30,342 bases of DNA from DASPFV01 sp035620975 (GCA_035620975.1 DASPFV010000081.1:1-30342), one strand, 5' to 3'. Shown: positions 14,250 through 22,837, numbered from the stretch's first letter. A program made the numbers and translations. The notes: generated by a model not told the origin, from the letters alone.

Positions 14250-17195
14250 ATGAAGAGGATGTTCATCGCTGCCCTCGTGATCGGCGCGCTCGGCGTGGCG
14301 GGCTCGCCGGCGTTCGCGCAGCAGACAACGGGCACCATCACGGGTCGCATCGTGGACGACCAGGGCTCCGCGGTTCCGGGCGTGAGCGTGACGGGGCGTC
14401 ACACCGAGACCGGGTTCACGCGCACCGACGTGAGCGACGCCGCCGGCGTGTACCGGCTCAACGCGCTGCCGGTCGGCACCTACGACATCACCGCCGAGCT
14501 CCAGGGCTTCAGCAAGGTCGAGAACAAGGGCATCATCGTCAATGTCGGCCAGACGCTGGACGTCAACATGGCGCTGAGGGTCGCGGCCGTGCAGGAGACC
14601 GTCACGGTGACGGGCGAGTCGCCGCTCATCCAGACGTCGTCCTCGTCAGTCGGGGGGGTGGTCGACATCGGCCGCATCGAGAGCCTGCCGCTGAACGGCC
14701 GGCAGTTCGCCAACCTCGCGGCCACCGTGCCCGGCGTGGGCCTCGGCTTCCATTCCGATCCGACGAAGAGCTCGCAGTTCTCGCCGCAGATCAACGGCGG
14801 CAACGGGCGCAACGTGAACTACCAGATCGACGGCGGCGACAACAACGACGACACCGTCGGCGGCCTGCTGCAGCTCTTCCCGCTCGAGGCCATCCAGGAG
14901 TTCAATTTCGTCACCCAGCGGTTCAAGGCCGAGTACGGCCGCAGCAACGGCGGCGTGATGAACATCGTCACCAAGAGCGGCACCAACCAGGCGCGCGGCA
15001 GCTTCTTCACGCTGTTCCGCGACAAGTCGCTGAACTCGACGACGTTCAGCCAGGAGATCGCGGGCCTCGACAAGCAGGACTACCGCCGCTACCAGTTCGG
15101 CGGATCGTTCGGCGGGCCGATCGTGCAGAACAAGGCGCACTACTTCGCCGCCTTCGAGCGGACGCAGCAGGACACGAAGCAGGCCGTCGACACCCGCGGG
15201 CTGTTCCCGGGCGACGACGGGGTGTACGACACGCCGATCCGCGAGAACCTGTTCACCGGGAAGATGACGACGAACCTCACGCCGGCGCACTACCTGGCCG
15301 TGCGCTACGGGCGCAACACGAACTCGCAGCCGTATGGCGCGGCGCTGCGGAACACGCCGTCGGCGTGGAGCACCAGCGAGAACGGCTTCAACTCGTTCAA
15401 CGTGAACCACAACTGGGTGGTCGGCGGATCGAAGCTGAACGAGTTCGTGTTCCAGTACGCCGACTTCAGGAACCACATCCCGCTCAGCAGCAACGACCCG
15501 TGGCTGATCTTCCCCAACGGCGTGCGCACGGGCGCGAACCCGAACACGCCGCAGACGACCGAGCAGACGAAGTGGCAGTTCCGGAACGACTTCTCCTGGA
15601 ACCTCGCGGGGCTGGGCGGCCTCGGCCACGACTTCAAGGCCGGGGTGAACTGGATCCACGAGCCGCACCTCTTCATCACGTTCAACGGCGGCTCGGCGCC
15701 GCAGCTCACGCTGAACGCCGACTCGCTGACGTCGACCGTCCGGCAGGTGACGTTCCAGGGGGGCGCGGCGGACGTCAACATCCCGATCGACCTCTACGCG
15801 CTCTACATCCAGGACGACTGGCGCGTGACCGATCGGCTGACGCTGAACCTCGGACTGCGCTACGACTACGTCGACAACATCCCGATCGACCAGGCGACGA
15901 ACCCCAACTTCGTGGCGATGCAGGCGGCCGCGGATGCCGGCCAGCTCGCGGGCATGGCGCTGCTCGAGGACTTCGGCCAGAGCACGCGCAACGACGGCGA
16001 CAACCTCCAGCCGCGCATCGGCGCCGCGTACGACCTCACCGGCGACGGCCGCAACGTCCTCCGCGCCGGGTGGGGCGTCTACACCGACTTCGGCTACACG
16101 AACTCCAACGTCCTGTTCCCGGCGCTCGATACCGCCGGCGGCCACGGCCAGGTGTTCTTCGTGTCGACCCCGAGCGGGATCGTGAAGGCGGACGGCACGT
16201 TCTACACGCCGGCCGACCCGGTCTCGTCGGTCGCACACCTCAACGAGGTGGACACGTCGCTCTCGCCGCTCCTCGGGCAGATCTCGTCGCCACGGCTGGA
16301 GCAGCCGTATACGCGCCAGACCAACGTCGGGTGGGCGCATCAGCTCGACGGCAGCACGGCGATCACCGTCGACTACGTCCGCGTCGAGGGGCGCGACATC
16401 AACATCCGGTTCCGCCCCAACACGCGAATCAACGGCGGCCCGCGCCGGCTCGCCGGCATCCCGCTGCGGCCGAACACGCTGTCGTTCCGCACCGCCGTCA
16501 GCAAGGGCGAGAGCACCTACGACGGGCTGATCCTCGGGCTGCGCCGGCGGATGTCGCGCGGCTTCGACCTGACCGCCTCGTACACGCTCGGGCGCGCCGA
16601 GAGCATCATCGGCACCGCGAACGACGAGCTCGACCAGAACTTCATCCAGGACGCCACGGACCCGCTGAACCCGGTCAACAACGGGCCTTCGGTGCGCACC
16701 GACGGCCGACACCGGGTGAGCGTCAGCGCCGTCGTGCAGGCGCCGTGGGGGATCCAGGTCGCGCCCTTCTTCCTCTACAGGTCCGCGCTGCCGATCTTCA
16801 CGTTCGACGGCCGCGACCTGAACAACGACAGCAACACGAACGACATCACCGCGCGGGCCTACCACTACACGGGCCTGAACGACGACGGAACGGCCACGTT
16901 CGAGGACGTGGGTCCGTGCGAGACCGTGAGCTGCAGCCGGCGCGCGCCGTTCTCGCAGTTCAACCTCCGTGTATCGAAGTCGTTCCGGCTGTATGGGACC
17001 GCGCGCATCGAGGCCATCGGCGAGGTGTTCAACCTGTTCAACGCGAAGAACCCGGCGCTGCCGATCACGACGAGCCAGTTCAACGCGACGACGGGCGCGC
17101 CGCTGGCGGCGTTCATGCAGCCGGTCGCCTACGCGGGCGACTTCCAGCAGCCGGAGCAGCGGGTGGGCCAGATCGGGTTCAGGTTCTCTTTCTGA
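14250..17195 (+). CDS. Oar-like TonB-dependent outer-membrane receptor, first of a tandem pair
   Basis: The 981-residue outer-membrane protein has a signal peptide (MKRMFIAALVIGALGVAGSPAFAQ) and a carboxypeptidase-regulatory-like domain at about residues 27-115 (GTITGRIVDDQGSAVPGVSV, YRLNALPVGTYDITAELQGF). A TonB plug follows (about 120-240: ETVTVTGESPLI, SLPLNGRQFANL, YQIDGGDNNDD, GVMNIVTKSGTN), and then a long barrel ending in QRVGQIGFRFSF with the C-terminal aromatic residue. A conserved Cys pair (CETVSC) lies in a late barrel loop. Oar-type receptors import or display large substrates using TonB energy. Start: an ATG with AAGGAGG nine bases upstream; an upstream in-frame start at 14022 is not supported. 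It is closely related to the next gene. The substrate is unknown. Confidence 0.93.
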   Translation: MKRMFIAALVIGALGVAGSPAFAQQTTGTITGRIVDDQGSAVPGVSVTGRHTETGFTRTDVSDAAGVYRLNALPVGTYDITAELQGFSKVENKGIIVNVGQTLDVNMALRVAAVQETVTVTGESPLIQTSSSSVGGVVDIGRIESLPLNGRQFANLAATVPGVGLGFHSDPTKSSQFSPQINGGNGRNVNYQIDGGDNNDDTVGGLLQLFPLEAIQEFNFVTQRFKAEYGRSNGGVMNIVTKSGTNQARGSFFTLFRDKSLNSTTFSQEIAGLDKQDYRRYQFGGSFGGPIVQNKAHYFAAFERTQQDTKQAVDTRGLFPGDDGVYDTPIRENLFTGKMTTNLTPAHYLAVRYGRNTNSQPYGAALRNTPSAWSTSENGFNSFNVNHNWVVGGSKLNEFVFQYADFRNHIPLSSNDPWLIFPNGVRTGANPNTPQTTEQTKWQFRNDFSWNLAGLGGLGHDFKAGVNWIHEPHLFITFNGGSAPQLTLNADSLTSTVRQVTFQGGAADVNIPIDLYALYIQDDWRVTDRLTLNLGLRYDYVDNIPIDQATNPNFVAMQAAADAGQLAGMALLEDFGQSTRNDGDNLQPRIGAAYDLTGDGRNVLRAGWGVYTDFGYTNSNVLFPALDTAGGHGQVFFVSTPSGIVKADGTFYTPADPVSSVAHLNEVDTSLSPLLGQISSPRLEQPYTRQTNVGWAHQLDGSTAITVDYVRVEGRDINIRFRPNTRINGGPRRLAGIPLRPNTLSFRTAVSKGESTYDGLILGLRRRMSRGFDLTASYTLGRAESIIGTANDELDQNFIQDATDPLNPVNNGPSVRTDGRHRVSVSAVVQAPWGIQVAPFFLYRSALPIFTFDGRDLNNDSNTNDITARAYHYTGLNDDGTATFEDVGPCETVSCSRRAPFSQFNLRVSKSFRLYGTARIEAIGEVFNLFNAKNPALPITTSQFNATTGAPLAAFMQPVAYAGDFQQPEQRVGQIGFRFSF

Positions 17196-17217
17196 TCCTC
17201 GATTGGCTCAAAAGATC

Positions 17218-17324
17218 GGCTCAGGGCTCTTGGCTCTGGGCTCAGGCTGGCTTCAGCCCTGAGCCCTGAGCCTTGAGTCCTGAGCCCCCTTGAGCCCTGA
17301 GCCTTGAGCCCTGAGCCCTTTTTT
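17218..17324 (+). terminator. Heptamer-array hairpin with T6 tail after the first TonB receptor
   Basis: The array is made of GAGCCCT-type heptamers (GAGCCCT, GAGCCTT, GAGTCCT) on one side and complementary GGCTC(T/A)GG units on the other, so it folds back on itself. One perfect core pairs GGGCTCAGG (17238-17246) with CCTGAGCCC (17258-17266), extended inward by CTG/CAG. The last GAGCCC runs into TTTTTT (17319-17324). It therefore reads both as a repeat array and as a Rho-independent terminator separating the two receptor genes. Confidence 0.6.
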
Positions 17325-17340
17325 GTCTTTCCCCCCAATG

Positions 17341-17400
17341 CCGGACAACCCCTTCGATCCAACAAGTTGAATACAAATACGTCCGGACTCATGGATCGAA
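17341..17400 (+). promoter_or_regulatory. Two interleaved inverted repeats upstream of the second TonB receptor
   Basis: CCGGAC (17341-17346) pairs with GTCCGG (17381-17386), and TTCGATCCA (17353-17361) pairs with TGGATCGAA (17392-17400). The order is A, B, A', B', which gives a pseudoknot-like topology if transcribed, or overlapping operators if DNA. The repeat B arm resembles the inverted repeat at 14006-14030. Confidence 0.45.
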
Positions 17401-17487
17401 GCTGTCCGTCCCGCCATCAGTCCCTTGCGTGATCGTCACTAACTTCTGCTATTCCGTCACTTGCAGCCGGCGGTTCATCCTGCTCAT

Positions 17488-17508
17488 CCGTGGGTGCGGT
17501 CCTTGCTG
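17488..17508 (+). promoter_or_regulatory. Leader box shared with the first TonB receptor gene (copy 2)
   Basis: Matches 14114-14135, ending in the exact 9-mer TCCTTGCTG. It lies 64-84 bases before the start codon. The gap 17196-17571 otherwise holds the heptamer terminator and the interleaved inverted repeats. Confidence 0.4.
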
Positions 17509-17571
17509 TCCCTGCACCCTGACGCACATCGCGTCGTTCTCCTTTCCTTTGTTTCAGGGAGGCCAAACGGG

Positions 17572-20526
17572 ATGAAGAGGATCATCAGGATGATGACCGT
17601 AGCCGGAGCTCTGCTGCTGGCAGCACTGCCGGCCGCGGCTCAGCAGACGACGGGCAACATCACGGGTCGAATCGTGGACACGCAGGGCGCTGCCGTGCCC
17701 GGCGTCACGGTCACCGGGCGGAACACGCAGACTGGTTTCACGCGGAGCGACGTGAGCGACGGTGAAGGCATCTACCGGCTGACCGCCCTTCCGGTCGGCA
17801 TCTACGACCTGACCGCCGAGCTGACCGGGTTCACCCGCGTTGAAAACAAGGGAATCGTGGTCAACGTCGGCCAGACGCTGGACGTGCCGCTCACCCTCAA
17901 GGTCGCGGCCGTGTCGGAAACGGTGACGGTCACGGGCGAGTCGCCGCTGGTCGAGACCAGCGCCTCGTCGGTCGGCGGCGTCGTCGACGTCGGGCGGATC
18001 GAGAACCTGCCGCTGAACGGCCGGCAGTTCGCGAACCTCGCGGCGACCATTCCGGGCGTCGGGCTCGGCTTCCACAGCGACCCCACCAAGAGCACGCAGT
18101 ACTCGCCGCAGATTGGCGGCGGCAACGGCCGCAACCTGAACTACCAGATCGATGGCGGCGACAACAACGACGACACCGTCGGCGGCCTGCTGCAGCTCTT
18201 CCCGCTCGAGGCGATCCAGGAGTTCAACTTCGTCACGTCGCGCTACAAGGCGGAGTACGGCCGCAGCAACGGCGGCGTCATGAACATCGTGACGAAGAGC
18301 GGCACCAACAACGTCCGCGGGAGCTGGTTCACCCTGTTCCGTGACGACACCATGAACGCCAAGACGCAGTCCGAGATCGACACCGACAGCGAGAAGCAGG
18401 ACTACCGCCGGTACCAGTACGGCGGTTCGATTGGCGGCCCCATCCAGCAGGACAGGATTCACTACTTCGGGGCGTTCGAGCGGACGCAGCAGGACACGCT
18501 GCAGGTCGTGGATACTCTGGGCCTCTTCCCGAGCGAGGACGGCATCTTCGGGACGCCTTACCGCGAGACGCTCGTGACGGCCAAGGGCACGATGAACCTG
18601 AACCCCGCGCACTACGTCTCGGTCCGGTACGGACGGAACCAGAACTCGCAGCCCTACGGCGCCGACCCGCACACGCCGGTCAGCGGCTGGGGCACGAGCG
18701 AGAACAAGTTCAACTCGATCAACGTGAACCACAACTGGGTCGTGGGCGGATCGAAGCTGAACGAGTTCATCTTCCAGTACGCGGACTTCCGCAATCACAT
18801 CGGCGCCAACAGCAGCGACCCCACGCAGGTCTTCCCGAACGGCGTGAGCATCGGCCAGAACGGCAACACGCCGCAGACGACCGAGCAGAAGAAATACCAG
18901 TTCAAGAACGACTTCTCCTGGCACATGGAAGGCATGGGCGGCCTCGGCCACGACTTCAAGGTGGGCGTCAACTACATCCACGAGCCGCGGCTGTTCATTA
19001 CCTTCAACACCGGGACGAACGACTACCGGTACGCGCACCTGGACAACGACGTGAACGGACCGATCGAGACGGTCACCCGCAACGGCGGCGCCGCTGAAGC
19101 GAACATTCCGCTCGACCAGTATGCGTTCTACTTCCAGGACGACTGGCGCGTGAACGGCCGGCTCACGCTGAACCTCGGACTCCGCTATGACGTGATCGAC
19201 GGGATCCAGATCGATCAGTCGCTGAATCCGAACTTCGTGAAGGTGCAGGAGGCGGGCCGCGCGGGCCTGCTGGCGGGCATCAAGGGCCTCGAGAACTTCG
19301 GCCAGGATCCGAAGGAGGACACGAACAACTGGCAGCCGCGCGTGGGCTTCGCCTTCGACGTGCGGGGCGACGCGCGCGACGTGATCCGCGGCGGATGGGG
19401 CATCTACCAGGACATGGGATACACGAACTCCAACGTCCTGTTCGCCGGCATCGACGCCACGGGCATCGGCTCGGGCTCCATCTTCAACGTAGACAACCCC
19501 AACGGGATCCGGAACCCCGACGGCAGCTTCTACCAGGTGGGCCAGCCGATCTCCAACATCGCCAGCCAGAACCAGGCGAACCCGAACGCCCTGCCGCTCA
19601 TCGGGCAGTGGGTCGATCCGCGGCTCGAGATGCCCTACACCCGGCAGACGGCGTTCGGCTGGTCGCACCAGGTCGGCGCGAGCATGGTCCTGAACGTGGA
19701 CTTCGTGCGCAACGACGGCCGCGATCTGAACGTGCGGCCGCGCATCAACACGCGCCCCGTGGGCCAGCCGACGGCGCCGCGCCGCCTGGCGTTCCTCAAT
19801 CTCCAGCCCAACGCCGCCGGCACGCGGCCGGCAGTCAGCCGGGGCAAGAGCGAGTACACCGCGCTCATCCTCGGGCTGAAGCGCCGGATGATCAACGGCC
19901 TGGACTTCACGATCAACTACACGCTCGCGGAGGCCAAGAGCACCATCGGCACGGCCGGCGACGAGCTGAACTCGAACAACCTGCAGGAAGCCGAGCTCCT
20001 CTATGACGACCCGCGGGTGTTCGGGCCGACGTCGCGCACCGACGCGCGGCACACCGGCACGATCGCGGCGGTGTGGCAGGCGCCCTGGGCCATCACGGTG
20101 TCGCCGGTGTTCCTGTTCCGCTCGGCGCTGCCGGTCTCGATCTTCGAGGGCGTCGATCTGAACCAGAACGGCGAGCTGAACGACCTGCCCGACCGCGCCT
20201 GGGCGTTCGACGGCGAGGGCAACGCGCCGAAGGACATCGGCGCGTGCGAGACCTGGAACTGCGGCCGCGGCGCCTCGCGGACGCAGATGAACCTCCGGGT
20301 GTCGAAGGCGTTCCGGCTCTACGCGAACATGCGGATTGAGGCCATCGGCGAGGTCTTCAACCTGTTCAACGCGAAGAACCCGTCCGCGTTCGTCACCCGG
20401 CGGCTCCTGGTGACGAGCACCGGGACGGCGCCGAACCCCGACTTCCTGCAGCCGACCGAGCACTCGGGCGACTTCCAGAACCCCGAGCAGCGCGTCGGTC
20501 AGATCGGGTTCCGGTTCACGTTCTGA
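17572..20526 (+). CDS. Oar-like TonB-dependent outer-membrane receptor, second of a tandem pair
   Basis: The 984-residue protein is a paralogue of the preceding receptor with the same order of parts. It has a signal peptide (MKRIIRMMTVAGALLLAALPAAAQ), a carboxypeptidase-regulatory domain (GNITGRIVDTQGAAVPGVTV), a plug (ENLPLNGRQFANL, YQIDGGDNNDD, GVMNIVTKSGTN) and a barrel ending in QRVGQIGFRFTF. By eye the two proteins agree at well over two thirds of positions in the first 500 residues. They diverge more in the barrel after about residue 520, where surface loops differ, while keeping a Cys pair (CETWNC). The ATG has AGGGAGG nine bases upstream, the same spacing as in its neighbour. It is followed by two strong hairpins. 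A tandem duplication followed by loop divergence is the likely history. Confidence 0.93.
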   Translation: MKRIIRMMTVAGALLLAALPAAAQQTTGNITGRIVDTQGAAVPGVTVTGRNTQTGFTRSDVSDGEGIYRLTALPVGIYDLTAELTGFTRVENKGIVVNVGQTLDVPLTLKVAAVSETVTVTGESPLVETSASSVGGVVDVGRIENLPLNGRQFANLAATIPGVGLGFHSDPTKSTQYSPQIGGGNGRNLNYQIDGGDNNDDTVGGLLQLFPLEAIQEFNFVTSRYKAEYGRSNGGVMNIVTKSGTNNVRGSWFTLFRDDTMNAKTQSEIDTDSEKQDYRRYQYGGSIGGPIQQDRIHYFGAFERTQQDTLQVVDTLGLFPSEDGIFGTPYRETLVTAKGTMNLNPAHYVSVRYGRNQNSQPYGADPHTPVSGWGTSENKFNSINVNHNWVVGGSKLNEFIFQYADFRNHIGANSSDPTQVFPNGVSIGQNGNTPQTTEQKKYQFKNDFSWHMEGMGGLGHDFKVGVNYIHEPRLFITFNTGTNDYRYAHLDNDVNGPIETVTRNGGAAEANIPLDQYAFYFQDDWRVNGRLTLNLGLRYDVIDGIQIDQSLNPNFVKVQEAGRAGLLAGIKGLENFGQDPKEDTNNWQPRVGFAFDVRGDARDVIRGGWGIYQDMGYTNSNVLFAGIDATGIGSGSIFNVDNPNGIRNPDGSFYQVGQPISNIASQNQANPNALPLIGQWVDPRLEMPYTRQTAFGWSHQVGASMVLNVDFVRNDGRDLNVRPRINTRPVGQPTAPRRLAFLNLQPNAAGTRPAVSRGKSEYTALILGLKRRMINGLDFTINYTLAEAKSTIGTAGDELNSNNLQEAELLYDDPRVFGPTSRTDARHTGTIAAVWQAPWAITVSPVFLFRSALPVSIFEGVDLNQNGELNDLPDRAWAFDGEGNAPKDIGACETWNCGRGASRTQMNLRVSKAFRLYANMRIEAIGEVFNLFNAKNPSAFVTRRLLVTSTGTAPNPDFLQPTEHSGDFQNPEQRVGQIGFRFTF

Positions 20527-20532
20527 CGCTGG

Positions 20533-20616
20533 TCGGCTTCGGGCTCATGGCTCTGGGCTCCCGCTCAGACACCTGAGCCAGCAAGAGCCCAGAGCCTGGA
20601 GCCTCGAGCCGATTTT
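20533..20616 (+). terminator. Long imperfect hairpin built from GGCTC/GAGCC units with TTTT tail
   Basis: GGCTCTGGGCTC (20549-20560) pairs perfectly with GAGCCCAGAGCC (20585-20596). The stem is extended outward, across small internal loops, by GGCTC/GAGCC and TCGGCT/AGCCGA, and TTTT follows at 20613. It begins six bases after the stop of the second receptor. Confidence 0.6.
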
Positions 20617-20633
20617 GGAGAGGGAGGAGATGG

Positions 20634-20662
20634 GGGCCCGGCCGCAAGGCCGGGCCCTTTTT
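20634..20662 (+). terminator. Canonical Rho-independent terminator with GCAA tetraloop
   Basis: GGGCCCGGCC (20634-20643), loop GCAA, GGCCGGGCCC (20648-20657), then TTTTT (20658-20662). The 10-bp stem is perfect and the loop is a GNRA tetraloop. It is a second terminator behind the receptor pair. Confidence 0.85.
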
Positions 20663-20685
20663 CCATGAACGGGGCGATCCGGCGT

Positions 20686-20709
20686 GTGACTCCCGTGGGC
20701 GGGAGTCAC
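20686..20709. terminator. Perfect 10-bp hairpin between convergent genes
   Basis: GTGACTCCCG and CGGGAGTCAC enclose the loop TGGG, 15 bases beyond the stop of the minus-strand sulfatase-like gene. No T-run follows on the minus strand. It may still stop transcripts entering from either side. Confidence 0.5.
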
Positions 20710-20723
20710 GGTCGGGCGGCCGC

Positions 20724-22784
20724 TCAGCGGAGGCCCCTGAGAAGCGCTTCGGCGGCCTCGCGCTCGCGCGTGAAGCGGGCCGGCGCTCGCGCGAGCACCT
20801 GCCGATAGGCCTCGACGGCCTTCTCGCGGTTCCCGCTTTCCTGCCAGGCGATTCCGAGGTTCAGCCGCGCTTCGTGGAAGTCAGGCGAGCGCGCGAGCGC
20901 GCGCTGGAACCACTCGACCGCCTCGGCCGGCCGGTTCTGCTGGACCAGGAGCACGCCGAGCCCGTTGGCTGCGTCGGCGTGCGAAGCATCGGCCTCCAGG
21001 GCGCGGCGGTACGCCGACTCGGCCCCCGCGAGGTCGCCCAGCTCGCGACGCGCGTTTCCGAGATTCGTCCAGTACGACGCGTTCGAGGGATCGCCTGCCG
21101 CCGCCCGCTCGAACGCCGCCGCGGCTTCGCGCGAGCGCCCGGCATCGGCGTGCAGCAGCCCGAGGCCGTTCAGCGCGGCGGGGCTGTCGGCCTCGAGCGC
21201 GAGCGCCGCCTGCTCGGCCCGCATCGCCTCGTCACGATCCCCCGCGGCACGCGCGGCCACGGCCAGATCGTGGAAGAGCGTGGCATCGGCAGGCCATTTC
21301 GCCACCGCAGCCTTGTAGATGGCGACGGCGGCCGCCGGATCGCCCGATTCCTGCAGCGCGCGCGCGAGCGTCGTCCGGAACACGAGCCCCTCGGGGTGCT
21401 GCTGCACGAGCTCCCGCAGGAGCGGCAGCGCCTCGCGCGCCGAGCCCCCGTTCACACGCGCGAGGGCGCGCTCGAACGTCGTCCACGCGTCGATCGTTCG
21501 CGCCGGGTTCGGCGCGGACGGACTCGCGGGACCTGCCGGCGCACTGCCGCTCACGTATCCCAGCGCCCGAAGCCGCTCGGCGGCCTCGGAACTGACCGGG
21601 CTCTCGGTGCCCCCGGCGGGCGCGCGGGACGCGAGCCTGGAGAGTGCGGCCTGCATGCCCTCGACAACGGTGGGGTGGCTGCCGGCGACGTTGCGGGTCT
21701 CGCCGGGATCCCCCGCGACGTCGTAGAGCTCGACCTCGGAGGATGCGATCAGCTTCCAGCGCTCGCCGGCGAGCACTGACAGCGGATGCCAGCCCGCGAC
21801 GCGCGCGTACACGGATTCGGCGTAGACGTCGCGCTCGGCGCCCGGCTGCGCGAAGAGGTCCACGGTGCCCGGCGGCAGCTCGGGCCCCACGCCGGCGAGC
21901 CGCCACAGCGACGGCCCGAGATCGGCCAGCGAGACCGGCTGCCGCACCTCGCCGGCCTCCACGCCCGGTCCGGCCAGCACCAGCGGAACCCTCAGCGTGC
22001 TGTCGTACGCGAGCAGCCCGTGCGTCTGCTCGCCGTGCTCCCCGAGCGCTTCGCCGTGGTCGCCGGCGATGGCAACGATCGGGCGCCTGCCGCCTCCACG
22101 TCGTTCCAGAGCATCGAGCAGACGGGCGACCTCTGCATCCGCGTACAGGACTTCGCCGTCGTAGGGATGCGAGGCCCTGGCCCGAAACGCCGGCGGCGGC
22201 TCGTACGGCGCGTGCGGGTCGTACAGGTGCACCCAGAGGAACAGCGGTGATGACGCGCCTGCGAGCCATGCGGCCGCCGCATCAACCACCGCCGCAGCCG
22301 GTCGCTCGGCCTCGAGCCGTGCGGCCGAATCGGGGTCGCGCGGCACGCGATCGTCGTACGTCGAGAACCCGTCGGCCAGGCCGAAGCGGCGATCGAGCAC
22401 GTAGGCGCCGACGAAGGCGGCCGTGTGATACCCCGCGTCGCGGAGCACACGCGCGAGCGTCGGAGAGCCCGCCCGGAAGACCACGCCGTTGTCGCGCACC
22501 CCGTGCTCGGGCGGCAGCAGTCCCGTCATCAGCGACACGTGCGACGGCAGGGTCAGCGGCACCGTCGCGCGGGCAGTGACGAAGCGCCGGCCCGAGGCGG
22601 CGAGCCGGTCGATCGCCGGCGTCAGACCGCGGCCCACTCGATCCGCTCGCAAGGTGTCAATCGTGACGAGGACGAGGTCGGGCCGCTCGGTGAGACCAGG
22701 GACGCGCGGATTTCGCCGGAATACGAACAGCGCGACGGCGACTGCCCCGACAATGACGAGGCTGGCGAGGATCGAACGCTTCAA
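20724..22784 (-). CDS. Membrane-anchored sulfatase-like protein with C-terminal TPR repeats
   Basis: The 686-residue protein has a non-cleaved signal anchor (about residues 4-22, KRSILASLVIVGAVAVALFVF). An alkaline phosphatase superfamily domain follows, with metal ligands D43 (LVLVTIDTLRADRVG) and D242-H243 (AGDHGEALGEHG), and H250 nearby. The nucleophile motif is T78-L-P-S-H, Thr in place of the formylglycine Cys/Ser of CxPSR, as in the sulfatase-like protein at 12153. About six TPR repeats occupy residues about 460-680 (NPSNASYWTNLGNARRELGD-like units). The start codon is TTG. An in-frame TGA lies two codons upstream and no ribosome site is seen; the TTG is itself part of a TGAACC heptamer array. 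It is convergent with the receptor pair and closes the locus opened by the sulfatase-like gene at 12153. The substrate is unknown. Confidence 0.85.
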   Translation of the reverse strand: MKRSILASLVIVGAVAVALFVFRRNPRVPGLTERPDLVLVTIDTLRADRVGRGLTPAIDRLAASGRRFVTARATVPLTLPSHVSLMTGLLPPEHGVRDNGVVFRAGSPTLARVLRDAGYHTAAFVGAYVLDRRFGLADGFSTYDDRVPRDPDSAARLEAERPAAAVVDAAAAWLAGASSPLFLWVHLYDPHAPYEPPPAFRARASHPYDGEVLYADAEVARLLDALERRGGGRRPIVAIAGDHGEALGEHGEQTHGLLAYDSTLRVPLVLAGPGVEAGEVRQPVSLADLGPSLWRLAGVGPELPPGTVDLFAQPGAERDVYAESVYARVAGWHPLSVLAGERWKLIASSEVELYDVAGDPGETRNVAGSHPTVVEGMQAALSRLASRAPAGGTESPVSSEAAERLRALGYVSGSAPAGPASPSAPNPARTIDAWTTFERALARVNGGSAREALPLLRELVQQHPEGLVFRTTLARALQESGDPAAAVAIYKAAVAKWPADATLFHDLAVAARAAGDRDEAMRAEQAALALEADSPAALNGLGLLHADAGRSREAAAAFERAAAGDPSNASYWTNLGNARRELGDLAGAESAYRRALEADASHADAANGLGVLLVQQNRPAEAVEWFQRALARSPDFHEARLNLGIAWQESGNREKAVEAYRQVLARAPARFTREREAAEALLRGLR

Positions 22785-22805
22785 GGTTCAGGGTTCAGGG
22801 TTCAA
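22782..22805. repeat. GGTTCAG heptamer array overlapping a start codon
   Basis: Three 7-bp units (GGTTCAG, GGTTCAG, GGTTCAA on the plus strand) directly precede the minus-strand sulfatase-like gene, whose TTG start codon is formed at the edge of the array. Confidence 0.7.
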
Positions 22806-22837
22806 TGCTGTTGCCGCGAAGGCCGGCGGGCGGGGGT

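Noticed and set aside
15365..17269. Open frame of 634 codons on the plus strand inside the first TonB receptor
   Set aside because: Out-of-frame shadow of the receptor, arginine-rich, and with no motif.
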